DNA of 64,000 nucleotides from Candidatus Frackibacter sp. WG13 (GTDB taxonomy: Bacteria; Bacillota; Halanaerobiia; Halobacteroidales; Acetohalobiaceae), in the NCBI RefSeq assembly GCF_900114655.1, contig NZ_FOTT01000010.1, forward strand, positions 27,172 through 91,171, in the 5' to 3' direction. The notes beneath the pieces are model-generated. The model saw nothing but the letters and a program-made list of their open reading frames with translations. It made no database searches and was not told the origin of the DNA. Shown here piece by piece: positions 1-10,219 of this stretch. The number at the start of each line of letters is the position of its first letter. Position 1 is the first letter of the stretch. Position numbers and translations under genes: made by a program.

Positions 1-81
1 AAATTCCTCGTAATCCGGATGACGTACAAAAGGCAGATGAGCATGTAATACAAATGACAGATAACCCTTCTCTTTTGACAA
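1..81 (-). CDS. GH57 1,4-alpha-glucan branching enzyme, N-terminal part only
   Basis: Only the first 27 codons are in the window; the gene runs off the left edge. A TTG start at 81-79 follows a GAGGTGATAAG ribosome binding site. The translated start contains LHAHLPFVRHP, the N-terminal beta strand of family GH57 (DUF1957) glucan branching enzymes, where the first His of the HxH motif lies in the active site. It would add alpha-1,6 branches to glycogen. It is the third gene after glgP and the DUF4912 gene on the same strand, which fits a glycogen operon. Seen: the motif and start. Inferred: the branching activity, since GH57 also contains amylases. Confidence 0.75.
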   Translation of the reverse strand, partial: MSKEKGYLSFVLHAHLPFVRHPDYEEF

Positions 82-114
82 AACTTATCACCTCAATATT
101 TAAAATTAATTTAT

Positions 115-762
115 CTAAAGTGAACTATAGCCTACTCTTAAATCGGACTTCTTAGTAATTTCTTTGATCTCTTTCATTAAATCTAAAGAACTATTATTCT
201 TTAACTCACCAACACCAGAAAGAATATATATCCTTTCTAAGTCTTCATTAACTGTCATCCATTCTTCTGCAACTATATCACTAACATCATTAGCTGGTGT
301 CTTTACAGAATTAGACTTAAGGATTGAATAAAAATCTTGATCTTTAGTCAAAATGCCTAACTCTACTTTATATTTATGATCTGGTGTTAAACCGCCAAGA
401 TACCAACTATCATGGTCTTTAGTAATATCAATATCATAATAGTTATCCTGATCATTAATCGTTAAATCATAAACTCTTAAGATTAAAGGGGCTTCTTCTA
501 TCTCATTATAATTAGACTGAGAAAGAATATTTCTTAACCTTTCATCTGTATACTCCCAGTACATATGAATCCATTTAGGATTCTTCACCTGTAACATAAG
601 CTTATTAACATTATACTTTTTAGGTAGTGGATATTGGTTTTCAAGGTTCTGTAAAGGTTTATCTTGGTGACCTGAGTTGCCATGTGTCCCGCTAGTTCTA
701 TCCCCACTTGTAGCTGAACCTTCTAACTGCAAATCTTTTAACCCCAACTCCTCTTTCTTCAA
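115..762 (-). CDS. DUF4912 domain protein next to glycogen genes
   Basis: A 215-residue soluble protein without signal peptide or membrane segment. Residues 1-45 are polar and low-complexity; the DUF4912 domain follows at about 50-195, with the typical motifs KNPKWIHMYWEY and DITKDHDSWYLGG. The family has no proven biochemical role; it recurs beside GH57 branching enzymes in clostridia-like genomes, and here it sits between glgP and a GH57 gene, so a carbohydrate-binding or accessory role in glycogen metabolism is plausible but inferred. The gap to the branching enzyme start is only 33 bases, suggesting cotranscription. Confidence 0.75.
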   Translation of the reverse strand: MKKEELGLKDLQLEGSATSGDRTSGTHGNSGHQDKPLQNLENQYPLPKKYNVNKLMLQVKNPKWIHMYWEYTDERLRNILSQSNYNEIEEAPLILRVYDLTINDQDNYYDIDITKDHDSWYLGGLTPDHKYKVELGILTKDQDFYSILKSNSVKTPANDVSDIVAEEWMTVNEDLERIYILSGVGELKNNSSLDLMKEIKEITKKSDLRVGYSSL

Positions 763-887
763 TTCATACCCCTCCTTTTAAAATGATATATTTTTTCCCA
801 ATTGCCCATTTTACAATATATGCCTCCTTGTGAATTATATTATAGATTAAGGTTAATTTTCCTGCTTCTAAGCATCAATATTCCTGC

Positions 888-3437
888 CTAGATCCATTTA
901 ATCAACCCCAGTTCATGTTTGTGACTCAACTTTACTTGATTAGGAATGACTCTAAAAGTATATTTATGGGTTCCAGCCTCTTTTAATTCTACTTCTGCTG
1001 AATAAAGATAACTATTATTTTCTAATTCTTCTTTTAACCCCATTGTAGCCGTCATAATCTCACCCTCTTTAACTCCCGATACCACATACGCTTCCACTGT
1101 TACATCTTCTGGAGTCAAAGTGCCTAATCCAATCTCAACTTCTAGATTAATCTTATCCCTAATATTAAACTTACCTTGTTCTCCTTGGTTAGGAGAAGTA
1201 ATCGTTATATCTTGCCAATTACGCTCTAACTTTTCTTTCCAAGCTGTTAACTCCTTAGCCTTTTTATAGTCTTCTTTCTTAAGTTGCTTACCTCGTTCCA
1301 TGGCTGGCATATATAATTTTCGCACATATTCCTTCAACATTCGGTCTGTACTATATGTAGCGCCTGTTGAAGCTATTGCCTCTTTCATATAATTAATCCA
1401 GTGAACTGGCAACCCTTCTTCACCAGTATCATAATATAGAGGAACAATTTTTTCCTCTAAAGTTTTATATAAGGATTGGCTATCTATTAAATCCTGTTCT
1501 TCATCATCGCGATATTCTAATCCTTCTTCACGACCAATGACCCAACCATTTCTACCATTATAACCTTCACACCACCAACCGTCTAAGACACTTAAGTTCA
1601 ACCCGCCATTAATTGCTACTTTTTGACCACTCGTTCCACTAGCCTCTAAAGGACGTCGAGGATTATTAAGCCATACATCTACTCCTTGCACTAAATGACG
1701 AGCCATTTCTATATCATAATCCTCTAAAAGGATTATCTTATCCTTAAACCTATCACTTTCAGCTATATTATGAATCTTTTTAATTAACTTTTGGCCTGGC
1801 ATATCTGCAGGATGTGCTTTACCAGCAAAGATAAATTGTACTTCTTTCCCATTCTGATTACAAATCTTATCTAATCTATCTAGGTCTTCAAAAAGCAAAT
1901 CTGCCCTTTTATAAGTAGCAAAACGCCTTGAAAAACCAACTGTTAAGATATCTTCATGCAATCTATTCTTATGCAATTCTTCATCTTTTGTATACCTTTT
2001 TTTTCGTTCTAAATCAGATTGATAAATATAATCAATCATCTTCCTCTTTAAATCCTGATGAGTTCGCCAAAATATATCATTAGGAATCTTTTTAACTTCT
2101 TCCCAAACTTCTTGATAACTAATTCTATCTTCCCAATCATCAACAAAAAATTCATTAAATAACTCTTGCCATTCTGTAGCTAGCCAACTCAAGGTATGCA
2201 CACCATTAGTTATATATGTAATTGGATTTTCATTAGCGGGCACTCCTGACCAAAATTCTTCCCACATCTCGCTAGCAACTTGACCATGTAATTCACTGAC
2301 ACCATTCACAAACCGAGCTAAATATAACCCAAGAACTGTCAAGCAAAATTCTTCATTCTCCTTTATTCTTCCTAAATTTAAGAAATCTTCTTTACTTAAG
2401 CCTAGTTTTTGCCAATAATCTTTAAAATAGTTCTCTTTTAAATTATTTGGAAACCTTTCATTTCCAGCTGGCACTGGAGTATGAGTAGTAAACACTGTAT
2501 TGGCAGCTACTGATTCTAACGCCTGTCTAAAACCTAAATCTTCTTCTTTAACTAATTGCTTAATTCTTTCGAGTCCTAAATAGACTGAATGCCCTTCATT
2601 CATATGCCATAGTATTGGCGAATACCCCATGGCCTGTAAGGCTTTAGCCCCTCCAATTCCTAGAATAATCTCTTGTGAAATGCGCATCTCTTGGTCGCCG
2701 CCATACAGCTGCGCTGTTAACTCTCTATCTGCTTTACTATTTTCTGGAATATTTGTATCTAATAGATAAATAGACACTCTCCCCACCTCAACCTGCCAAA
2801 CCTTAATGAATACTTCTCTTTCTGCTAAATTTACACTAACTATTAGGTCTCTACCTTCATTATCCTTTACAGTTGTTATTGGCAATTTATTCAAACTTAA
2901 TTCAGGATATAATTCCTTTTGCCAACCATTCTCGTCAATCCTCTGTTTGAAATAGCCATGATGATAAAGTAATCCTACTCCTACTAGTGGCAGGCCAAGG
3001 TCACTAGCAGATTTACAGTGATCACCAGATAGAACTCCTAATCCCCCTGAATAAATCGGTAGTGTTTCATGTAAGCCGAATTCTGTAGAAAAATAAGCCA
3101 TTACCTGGTTATCATCTCGTGAAAAGGAATAATTCTGATTAAACCATGTATCTTCAGATTTTAAATAATCATTAAACTCCTGCATCACTCGTTTATATTT
3201 CTTAATGAAATAATCTTCTTCACTAATTGCTTCTAATTCCTCATAAGGAACTTTTGCTAATAACTCCACGGGATTCTTATCAACTTCCACCCATGCTTCT
3301 TCATCAATCCTCTTAAATAACTCTTCTGCTTCTTCATTCCAAGACCACCATAGGTTATAAGCTAAATCTTTTAATCCTTTAATCTTTGCTGGTAACTTAG
3401 GCACTACTGCTAGACTACCATAAAAATTCATATCCAT
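888..3437 (-). CDS. glgP: Alpha-glucan phosphorylase (GT35, DUF3417 type)
   Basis: Releases glucose 1-phosphate from glycogen or maltodextrin, using pyridoxal phosphate. The N-terminal 110 residues carry the DUF3417 region (NLWWSWNEEAEELF), the mark of the short bacterial/archaeal phosphorylase subfamily of about 850 residues. GTSGQKVAING near residue 604 holds the PLP-binding lysine, preceded by NNPRRPLEASG. A roughly 100-residue C-terminal beta-rich tail follows. The frame opens with GTG at 3443, but the ATG at 3437 or at 3431 is better placed relative to the AGAGGTG site; ATG 3437 is used here. Downstream lie DUF4912 and GH57 genes. Substrate preference cannot be read from the sequence. 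Confidence 0.93.
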   Translation of the reverse strand: MDMNFYGSLAVVPKLPAKIKGLKDLAYNLWWSWNEEAEELFKRIDEEAWVEVDKNPVELLAKVPYEELEAISEEDYFIKKYKRVMQEFNDYLKSEDTWFNQNYSFSRDDNQVMAYFSTEFGLHETLPIYSGGLGVLSGDHCKSASDLGLPLVGVGLLYHHGYFKQRIDENGWQKELYPELSLNKLPITTVKDNEGRDLIVSVNLAEREVFIKVWQVEVGRVSIYLLDTNIPENSKADRELTAQLYGGDQEMRISQEIILGIGGAKALQAMGYSPILWHMNEGHSVYLGLERIKQLVKEEDLGFRQALESVAANTVFTTHTPVPAGNERFPNNLKENYFKDYWQKLGLSKEDFLNLGRIKENEEFCLTVLGLYLARFVNGVSELHGQVASEMWEEFWSGVPANENPITYITNGVHTLSWLATEWQELFNEFFVDDWEDRISYQEVWEEVKKIPNDIFWRTHQDLKRKMIDYIYQSDLERKKRYTKDEELHKNRLHEDILTVGFSRRFATYKRADLLFEDLDRLDKICNQNGKEVQFIFAGKAHPADMPGQKLIKKIHNIAESDRFKDKIILLEDYDIEMARHLVQGVDVWLNNPRRPLEASGTSGQKVAINGGLNLSVLDGWWCEGYNGRNGWVIGREEGLEYRDDEEQDLIDSQSLYKTLEEKIVPLYYDTGEEGLPVHWINYMKEAIASTGATYSTDRMLKEYVRKLYMPAMERGKQLKKEDYKKAKELTAWKEKLERNWQDITITSPNQGEQGKFNIRDKINLEVEIGLGTLTPEDVTVEAYVVSGVKEGEIMTATMGLKEELENNSYLYSAEVELKEAGTHKYTFRVIPNQVKLSHKHELGLIKWI

Positions 3438-3505
3438 TATCACCTCTTTTGAGATTAATTATTCTTTGAAATTTAATTATGAACTTCGCTTGATTAGTAA
3501 TATTC

Positions 3506-5266
3506 TTATACTTTAAATTCTTCAACTAAGTTCTGTAACTTATCCGCCATACTTGATAGCTGTTGAGCAGAACTTGATATCTCTTGCATCGCAGCTGACT
3601 GCTCTTCTGTTGCACCTGAAATCTCTTCACTCCCTGCTGAAAGTTCTTCTCCAGCAGCCGCTATTTGTTGAATCTGAGCTGCAACATCTTGGATCTTTTC
3701 AGCAATATTTTTAAAAGCTTTACCTGTTTCATTTAATACTTCTGCACCAGCCTCAACTTGAGCATTATTTTGATTAATAGTACTAGCCGCTAAATGGGTC
3801 TTATCAATTAACTTTCTAATTATCTCTTTAATATTACCTGCTGAATCCTGTGTCTGTTCTGCTAATTCTCTGACTTCTTCAGCTACTACAGCAAAACCTT
3901 TCCCTTGTTCTCCAGCCCTAGCCGCTTCAATAGCTGCATTCAATGCTAAAAGATTAGTCTGGTCTGCTATATCAGAGATAACTTCAACAATATCTCCTAT
4001 CTCCTCAGATGCTTCATTAAGTTCATCGACCGTCTCCTTAGACTTTTCAGAAGCAACCAGTATCTCTTCCATCTCTTGTTGAGTCGCCTCCATCTGTTCT
4101 AATCCTTCTTGAGATAAGTCATTCACTCTTTCTGCTGTTTCAGTCATATCTTGTGCAGTTGTACTTAATTGTTCAGTATTAAAAGTAAATTCTTGAGTAG
4201 ATGCTGCTACTTCTTCAATTGAAGAAGTCACTTGCTGACTAGATAAAGAAAGTTCATCACTAGCATCAGAAACCTTATTAGCAGCTTGATTAACATCATT
4301 TATCATATGACGCAGATTTTCTGCCATCCTATTAAAAGCTTCTCCCAAAGCTCCAACTTCATCTTCGGTATCTATGTCAATATCTACTGTTAAATCACCA
4401 TCAGCAATAGCTTGCGCTTTATTAACCATATTCTTAATTGGATTTACTATTTTAGAAGCAAAACCAATAGCAAAGCTAATAGCAATGACTAAACAGATTA
4501 CTATAGCTAAAGCTATCTTCCATGTAGCCTTCTGGACATTACTTAAAGCTGATGAATTTACTTTATTAACCTCCTTAGATACATCATCAATATAAACACC
4601 AGTTCCAACTACCCAACCCCAAGGCTTAAAAAGTTTAACATATGATAACTTAGGATACCCTACATCTTTATCTATATTTTCACCAGCCTTAGGCCAATGA
4701 TACTTCACAAAACCCGCTCCTTTTTCTACACAGACTTTGTTCATTTTTACAAAAAAGTTACTAGCTTTAATATTATTCTTAATTACTTCAGCGTCTTTAG
4801 GATAAATTTTACCTTTATAAAAGACTTTTTTAATAGCATTAAAATCATTAATAGCAGATAAATCTTTCCCATTTAATTGAGGTTTCGCAGGATTCAGTAC
4901 CATAATCGGCTTTGTTGGCACCTTAGCGGTATGGACCCAATAATAACCTCCACCATTGTCATAACGCATCACTTTAATTCTTTCTAAAACTGACCTTTGT
5001 GCTTCTTCTAAACTCATTTCACCATCTATCACTTTCTGATTATAGTATGTAAATAAACTATAGACTGTGTTGCCAAGATTTTTAAGGCGTTCTTTATGTC
5101 TTTTTAAAATCTGTTCCTCCATCTTCTTAGCACTCTGGTCTCCATAATTAGTTAATTGATTAATTGCTAAATATCCTATAATCACAGATGTAAGAACAAG
5201 CAAAGTAATAATAAGAAAAACTAATTTTCCTTTAATTCCTTTAGATTTAATTAACAATCTTATCAC
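3506..5266 (-). CDS. Methyl-accepting chemotaxis protein with Cache sensor
   Basis: A 586-residue transmembrane receptor. Membrane segments lie at about 14-36 and 246-270, enclosing an extracellular Cache-type domain (single-Cache signature [13 protein letters not shown] near 98-110) that in relatives binds small carboxylates or amino acids. A HAMP domain (about 271-325) and a long coiled-coil signalling domain follow; the conserved hairpin tip with [20 protein letters not shown] lies at about 435-455. No C-terminal CheR-docking pentapeptide is seen. A sigma-H-like promoter lies about 85 bases upstream. The ligand is unknown. Confidence 0.92.
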   Translation of the reverse strand: MIRLLIKSKGIKGKLVFLIITLLVLTSVIIGYLAINQLTNYGDQSAKKMEEQILKRHKERLKNLGNTVYSLFTYYNQKVIDGEMSLEEAQRSVLERIKVMRYDNGGGYYWVHTAKVPTKPIMVLNPAKPQLNGKDLSAINDFNAIKKVFYKGKIYPKDAEVIKNNIKASNFFVKMNKVCVEKGAGFVKYHWPKAGENIDKDVGYPKLSYVKLFKPWGWVVGTGVYIDDVSKEVNKVNSSALSNVQKATWKIALAIVICLVIAISFAIGFASKIVNPIKNMVNKAQAIADGDLTVDIDIDTEDEVGALGEAFNRMAENLRHMINDVNQAANKVSDASDELSLSSQQVTSSIEEVAASTQEFTFNTEQLSTTAQDMTETAERVNDLSQEGLEQMEATQQEMEEILVASEKSKETVDELNEASEEIGDIVEVISDIADQTNLLALNAAIEAARAGEQGKGFAVVAEEVRELAEQTQDSAGNIKEIIRKLIDKTHLAASTINQNNAQVEAGAEVLNETGKAFKNIAEKIQDVAAQIQQIAAAGEELSAGSEEISGATEEQSAAMQEISSSAQQLSSMADKLQNLVEEFKV

Positions 5267-5349
5267 CCTCCTTCATTTTAAACTCCCTCTTAATTGTTAT
5301 AATTTTTAGAAAATAATGAATAATACATTGCTTACCCTTAAATATTATT

Positions 5350-5375
5350 ATTCTACATTAAATATTATTTTTCCT
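5350..5375 (-). promoter_or_regulatory. Sigma-H-like promoter of Cache chemotaxis receptor
   Basis: On the minus strand GCAGGAAAA (-35 type) is followed, 18 bases after AGGA, by GTAGAATAA (-10 type). The layout matches the sigma-H consensus RnAGGAwww and RnnGAAT. It is one of a family of such sites in this window. Confidence 0.5.
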
Positions 5376-5475
5376 GCTTGATAGTCAATTTAATGCCTAT
5401 TATTTTAACAAATAATAATCGGTAAGGGTAAAGTTAATACGCTATCCCCCAATTTGATATTATTTCTTAATGCAA

Positions 5476-5508
5476 TAAAAAAAACCTACTAAACTAAAAT
5501 AGTAGGAG
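5476..5508 (-). terminator. Rho-independent terminator after the GGDEF/HD-GYP gene
   Basis: Minus strand: stem CCTACTA / TAGTAGG with an 8-base loop, followed by eight T residues. It lies 18 bases after the stop codon of the signalling gene. Confidence 0.85.
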
Positions 5509-5525
5509 TGAATAATTACATATAT

Positions 5526-7109
5526 TTAATCATTAATCATCTCTATAAAAACCTGAACCAATTTCGGGTCAAATTGAATACCAGCACACCGTTTTAATTC
5601 AATTAGTGCTTTCTCTTTTGTAACTTTAGGTTGGTATGGACGACCACGAAGCATTACATCATAAGCATCAATTATAGCTAATACCCTTGCTAAGAATGGT
5701 ATTGCTTCTCCTTTAATACCTAATGGATATCCACTTCCATCCCACCATTCATGATGAGCTAAAATTAAATCTGCTATATATGCTTTATCTGGAATAGCTT
5801 TAGCAATATGATATCCAGCTTCAGGATGTCTCTCTATAACTTTCCTATCTTGCTTTGATAGTTCACCTTGTTTATTTAACACTTCTTCATCTATTGTTAC
5901 TTTTCCAATATCATGTAATCTAACAAACAATAGTAACTTATCTATTTCATCATCTGCTAAATTAAGTTTTTTACCTATTTTTAACCCCAAAACTTCTAAG
6001 CTTTCAATATGTTCTTTAGTTTCATAATCTTTCTTCCACAATTCTCTCTGTAATGATGATATAATTTTATTTTTGATATCCTCACTTCTATTCAACTTAT
6101 TTCTATACATTCTATTTTCAGCCTCAGTAAGAACTTCCATAATATCCTCATTAATATCTTCTTTAGTTGCTACTCCTAAGGCAATATCAGGTTTAATAAT
6201 CTCTTCTTCAATATTATTGAAGGCTTCATTAATTCTCTTAATGACCCTACTTGCATCTTTAGCATCAGTTTCAGGTAAGATTATAGCAAATTCATCTCCA
6301 CCCCAACGTGAGATGATATCCTCTTTACGGCATGTACTCTTTAAAGTCTTTGCTACTTTTTTTAATAAGTTATCCCCTACTTGATGACCAAATGCATCAT
6401 TGGCTAACTTAAGACCATTTACATCACCAATAAGTATACTTAAGGGTAATTGCCGTTTTGTGTCTAAACGATGTAGCGCATCCTCAAAATATGCCCTATT
6501 ATAAAGACCTGTTAAGCTATCATGAAAATGTAAGTACTTAATCTTCTCTTCAGATTTAATTAACTGTAAAACTTTACTCACATAAGCAAATAGAACCTCT
6601 GCTTTTTCTATATCTTCTTCAGTAAAAGCATTAACCTCAGTAGAAATCATTTGAAAGACACCTATAGTACCTATAGGAACATTTATAACAGAGCGATATT
6701 TATTATAAAATAATTTAGATTCACTTAATTTCATTAAATCATCAATCAAATAAACATCACCAGCTTTATAAGCCTTCCCAGCCATATCTGTTTCAATAGA
6801 CCAATCCCAAAAGTCAACTGCCGTCTTACAAGTTGAAGTGGCTTTAATCACTAACTGCTCTTTTTCAATAATATAAAGTGTACAAATATTAAAGTTAAAG
6901 ATCTCTTTTGTTGCCTTAATAGTTAAATTATAAATTTCATCCTTCTTTTGACACCTGTTTATCTGTTTAATAATTTCAAGTAGCTTCTTCAATTTGTTGA
7001 AATCATCTAATGTCTCTTCAAAATATTCATTTATTAGATCTAATTGATAATTACTCTTATTGGCTGAATCATCAATTATTTCTTCTTTTAATTTGGCTGG
7101 AATTTTCAC
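5526..7109 (-). CDS. GAF-GGDEF-HD-GYP cyclic-di-GMP turnover protein
   Basis: A 527-residue soluble protein. Residues about 45-180 form a GAF-type sensor; about 190-350 form a GGDEF domain with an intact RWGGDEF motif near 266-272, so diguanylate cyclase activity is plausible; about 365-525 form an HD-GYP phosphodiesterase domain with HDIGK near 396 and HHEWWDGSGYP near 450. It may therefore both make and break cyclic di-GMP. No transmembrane segment is visible, so the GAF domain probably senses an internal ligand. It is flanked by two chemotaxis receptors, each with its own terminator and promoter, suggesting monocistronic transcription within a signalling island. Confidence 0.92.
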   Translation of the reverse strand: MKIPAKLKEEIIDDSANKSNYQLDLINEYFEETLDDFNKLKKLLEIIKQINRCQKKDEIYNLTIKATKEIFNFNICTLYIIEKEQLVIKATSTCKTAVDFWDWSIETDMAGKAYKAGDVYLIDDLMKLSESKLFYNKYRSVINVPIGTIGVFQMISTEVNAFTEEDIEKAEVLFAYVSKVLQLIKSEEKIKYLHFHDSLTGLYNRAYFEDALHRLDTKRQLPLSILIGDVNGLKLANDAFGHQVGDNLLKKVAKTLKSTCRKEDIISRWGGDEFAIILPETDAKDASRVIKRINEAFNNIEEEIIKPDIALGVATKEDINEDIMEVLTEAENRMYRNKLNRSEDIKNKIISSLQRELWKKDYETKEHIESLEVLGLKIGKKLNLADDEIDKLLLFVRLHDIGKVTIDEEVLNKQGELSKQDRKVIERHPEAGYHIAKAIPDKAYIADLILAHHEWWDGSGYPLGIKGEAIPFLARVLAIIDAYDVMLRGRPYQPKVTKEKALIELKRCAGIQFDPKLVQVFIEMIND

Positions 7110-7167
7110 TAGTTTGTCCTCCTTTGAAGTCTTATTTTATACTAAAATTAAGACTCCACTAGATATA

Positions 7168-7192
7168 TTTCTATAAATTGAAAAAAATTCCT
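7168..7192 (-). promoter_or_regulatory. Sigma-H-like promoter of GGDEF/HD-GYP gene
   Basis: Minus strand AGCAGGAATTTTTTT, then 17 bases after AGGA the element ATAGAAATA. The -10 has GAAA in place of GAAT. It lies about 60 bases upstream of the start codon. Confidence 0.45.
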
Positions 7193-7209
7193 GCTTTTAA
7201 TTAAAATTT

Positions 7210-7243
7210 AAAAGATTAAGCCCTAGAAACTTCTAGGGCTTAG
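7210..7243 (-). terminator. Terminator after the two-CW chemotaxis receptor
   Basis: Minus strand: perfect 11-bp stem AAGCCCTAGAA / TTCTAGGGCTT with a 2-base loop, followed by AATCTTTT. The T run is short, but the stem is strong and lies 19 bases after the stop codon. Confidence 0.7.
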
Positions 7244-7262
7244 AGTAGAGAACTATATTAGA

Positions 7263-9029
7263 TTAAGCATCAAATTGGTCCACTAAACTGTTTAGCTCTT
7301 CTGCCATCCCTGCTAATTGCTGAGCAGAACTTGATATCTGTTCCATAGAAGCAGACTGTTCTTCGGTAGCACTAGAAATCTCCTTACTACCAACAGCTAG
7401 CTGCTCACCAGTTGAAGCCACCTCTTGGATTTGAGTAACTACTTCTCCAATTCTAATCGCAATATCTTTAAAGGCTTCACCTGTTTCATCTAAAGTTTCG
7501 GCTCCTGTCTTAATCTGCGAGTTATTCTGCTCTATTATTTCAACCGCTTCACCTGTTTTAACAACTAAACCATCAATTATATTTCTGATATTATTTACCG
7601 AATCCTGAGTACTTGCAGCTAACTCCCTAACTTCTTCAGCAACTACAGCAAAGCCTTTACCTTGCTCCCCAGCTCTAGCTGCTTCAATAGCTGCATTTAA
7701 TGCTAATAGATTAGTTTGATCTGCTATATCAGAGATAACCTCAACAATATCTCCTATCTCTTCAGATGCCTTATTTAATTCGCTAATAGTTGCTTGCGAT
7801 TGCTCTGAAGAGCTTAAAATATCTTCCATCTCTTGTTGTGTACTACCCATCTGCTCTAAACCATCTTGAGCAAGAGCATTAACTTCATCAGCATTCTTAC
7901 TCATCATTTGAGCATGCTCACTTAACTGGTCAATATTAGAAGCAAATTGCTGAGCAGAAGCTGCTACCTCTTCTACCGAAGCAGTCACCTGCTCACTAGA
8001 TGCAGAAAGTTCTTGACTAGTGCTAGACACCTCGCCAGCCGACTCTTTTACATTAACTGTCATATCCCGTAAACGTACCATCATATTATTAAAAGCTTCC
8101 GCAATCTGTAACATTTCACTATTAGCAGCCGCCTGATATACTTTACAATCCTCGCAATTATCTAACTTACTAGCCATATCACCTTGTATTTCATCTCCAC
8201 AATGGGTTCCGCCAACCTGCCAGCAGCGTAAATTATCACTTTGATAAGCAGGACATTCTTCCTTATTACAGCCCATAATTTCCCAGCACTCTTCTAAACA
8301 ATCATTCTCAATACTTACCGTCAAGTCTCCTGCTTCTGCTTTATTAAGTGATTCGATTATCTTATTTAATGAATTAGATAAATCTTTGCTGATTATGATA
8401 ATAATCCCTAAACCAAACAAAATTACAAATGCTAAAATCGTTAACATTAAAACTTTAAAGAAACTTAAATTTTCCTTCATTTCTTGTCTTGATTCCTTCA
8501 ATAAAGTATTTGTTTTATTAGTAACCTCTTTTAAAAGTTCAATAATCTTATCTCCAGAGTTATCTATACGTTCCTCAATTAAATTCTGTAATACTTTATT
8601 ATTTGCTCCGTTTCTCCATTCTACTACTAACTGCTGCTCAAATCCTTCTATAATTAAATTATGTTCTTTAACAATCTGATTTATTTTCTCTTTATTCTCC
8701 TTTGATTTAAGTAAGTTATCCAAATTTCGTCTAGCTGAAGAAAAGTTCTTAACTGCTTTATTAAAGTCATCTATTTCATCTTTTTCATTGGTCCCTACTA
8801 ATTCCATTGCTGCTAACTGTTCATCCTTTAAACTCACTTCTATTCTTTCAATATTTTCTGCCAGTCTTTCATAATGGTTAAATTCTCTAATATCTCGTCC
8901 AATTCCATTGGTAAAATAAAAAAGACTCCCTGCCAATAATAGTAACATTACAATAATTGCTGAAAAACCCACTAATAATTTTGTCTTAACTTTCATCCCC
9001 TTAAATGAAATTAATAATTTTTTAATCAT
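7263..9029 (-). CDS. Chemotaxis receptor with eight-cysteine two-CW insert
   Basis: A 588-residue receptor: membrane segments at about 20-43 and 193-216 enclose a four-helix-bundle sensor. The HAMP region is interrupted at about 240-298 by an insert with eight cysteines and two CW pairs (EECWEIMGC, then [10 protein letters not shown], then NCEDC). This pattern resembles the two-CW domain found in anaerobe signalling proteins and could hold a metal or a redox-sensitive site; that function is inferred. The C-terminal signalling domain is complete, with the tip [16 protein letters not shown] near residues 440-455. It shares high similarity in this half with the receptor at 3.5-5.3 kb. Confidence 0.9.
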   Translation of the reverse strand: MIKKLLISFKGMKVKTKLLVGFSAIIVMLLLLAGSLFYFTNGIGRDIREFNHYERLAENIERIEVSLKDEQLAAMELVGTNEKDEIDDFNKAVKNFSSARRNLDNLLKSKENKEKINQIVKEHNLIIEGFEQQLVVEWRNGANNKVLQNLIEERIDNSGDKIIELLKEVTNKTNTLLKESRQEMKENLSFFKVLMLTILAFVILFGLGIIIIISKDLSNSLNKIIESLNKAEAGDLTVSIENDCLEECWEIMGCNKEECPAYQSDNLRCWQVGGTHCGDEIQGDMASKLDNCEDCKVYQAAANSEMLQIAEAFNNMMVRLRDMTVNVKESAGEVSSTSQELSASSEQVTASVEEVAASAQQFASNIDQLSEHAQMMSKNADEVNALAQDGLEQMGSTQQEMEDILSSSEQSQATISELNKASEEIGDIVEVISDIADQTNLLALNAAIEAARAGEQGKGFAVVAEEVRELAASTQDSVNNIRNIIDGLVVKTGEAVEIIEQNNSQIKTGAETLDETGEAFKDIAIRIGEVVTQIQEVASTGEQLAVGSKEISSATEEQSASMEQISSSAQQLAGMAEELNSLVDQFDA

Positions 9030-9075
9030 ATTTTCTTCCTCCCCTTATTTAATAACTATAACCTTATATTTTATA

Positions 9076-9101
9076 TTTCGACATATTAAATATATTCTCC
9101 T
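9076..9101 (-). promoter_or_regulatory. Possible sigma-H-like promoter of two-CW receptor
   Basis: Minus strand TGCAGGAGA, 18 bases, then TCGAAATA. The -10 is weaker than in the best members of the set. Confidence 0.35.
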
Positions 9102-9148
9102 GCAGATTTTGATATTTTTTTCACAATACCTGGCGAGGGTATAAAGTT

Positions 9149-9178
9149 TTGACACTACTATTAATATTATGTTACAAT
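9149..9178 (+). promoter_or_regulatory. Sigma-A promoter of AEC transporter
   Basis: TTGACA and TACAAT are separated by 18 bases and lie 45 bases before the ATG of the plus-strand transporter gene. An AAAGGAAGA ribosome binding site follows. Confidence 0.7.
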
Positions 9179-9222
9179 AGAAGGCAATTCAATAATGTCT
9201 AATATCAGAAAGGAAGATTATA

Positions 9223-10149
9223 ATGCAATTTACTATCATTATGAATCAAATCTTAGTTCTATTCTCTATGATCTTTGTTGGTTACATAATTAGAAAGAAA
9301 GATATTATAAATAAAGAAATTAATCAGGGGCTCTCTAGCATCCTGTTAGAAGTAACTTTACCTGCATTAATCATTTCATCAATGATGATAAAGATTAATA
9401 CTGAACTAATAAATAATATCAAAATTATTAGCTTACTTTCATTTATCCTTTACTCAGTAATAGTATTACTTACCATATTCATAACAAACTTTTTATCATT
9501 ATCTCATCGTCGCAAGACTGTATTCAAATTTTTACTTATCTTTGGCAATGTAGGTTATATGGGTTACCCAGTAATTAATGCTATCTACCCTAATTATGGG
9601 ATTTTTTATGCTATAATAGCTAATGTATTTTATAACTTCTTGATGTTTACTTATGGAGTCTATATCTTTATTCAAAATGAAGATAATAGCAATCAAATAT
9701 CACTAAAGAACTTGCTTAATAATGGCTTAATTGCTGTTGCTATCGGCTTCCTTTTACTTATAACCGGTTGGCAATTACCTAAGCCGATTGCTGGTGCTCT
9801 AAAAAGTTTAGGTAGTATGACTTTCCCACTATCAATGTTGATTATCGGTAGTTCACTAACGAATGTCAATCTTAAATCTACAATCAAAAATTTTCATTTC
9901 TATTTATTAAGTGGATTAAGACTTTTAATTATTCCACTAATTATTTATGTAGCTTTAAGTCAATTTGAACTACCATCTATTGTTGAGAATATATCCATTA
10001 TTCTTTTCTCTATGCCAGCAGCAGCTAATGCAGTTATCTTTGCTGAAAAGTTTGAGGGGGATTATAATTTTGCTTCCGAAGGTGTCTTCTTTACTACTTT
10101 ATTATCATTATTTACTATTCCGATTTTTGTTTATCTGATTACGCTTTAG
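9223..10149 (+). CDS. AEC (auxin efflux carrier) family transporter
   Basis: A 308-residue integral membrane protein with about ten hydrophobic segments in two repeats, typical of the AEC/malate permease family. The conserved GNVGYMGYPV motif of the family lies near residues 107-116. Bacterial members are secondary carriers, often for malonate, malate or other dicarboxylates; the substrate cannot be deduced here. It is the only large gene on the plus strand, with its own sigma-A promoter and a bidirectional terminator shared with the convergent YibE/F gene. Confidence 0.88.
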   Translation: MQFTIIMNQILVLFSMIFVGYIIRKKDIINKEINQGLSSILLEVTLPALIISSMMIKINTELINNIKIISLLSFILYSVIVLLTIFITNFLSLSHRRKTVFKFLLIFGNVGYMGYPVINAIYPNYGIFYAIIANVFYNFLMFTYGVYIFIQNEDNSNQISLKNLLNNGLIAVAIGFLLLITGWQLPKPIAGALKSLGSMTFPLSMLIIGSSLTNVNLKSTIKNFHFYLLSGLRLLIIPLIIYVALSQFELPSIVENISIILFSMPAAANAVIFAEKFEGDYNFASEGVFFTTLLSLFTIPIFVYLITL

Positions 10150-10159
10150 TAAGCTAAAT

Positions 10160-10208
10160 CAAAAAAAGCTGTTGGCTTTTTAATTTGCCAACAGCCTTTA
10201 ATTTTTTT
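10160..10208. terminator. Bidirectional terminator between convergent genes
   Basis: Stem GCTGTTGGC / GCCAACAGC with a run of T on the plus-strand side and a run of A before it, so it can serve both the AEC gene and the YibE/F gene. Confidence 0.85.
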
Positions 10209-10219
10209 ATTATAAATAT

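Noticed and set aside
838..884. Sigma-H-type promoters upstream of the DUF4912 gene
   Set aside because: Two GCAGGAA boxes are present, but neither has a GAAT/GAAA element at 17-18 bases.
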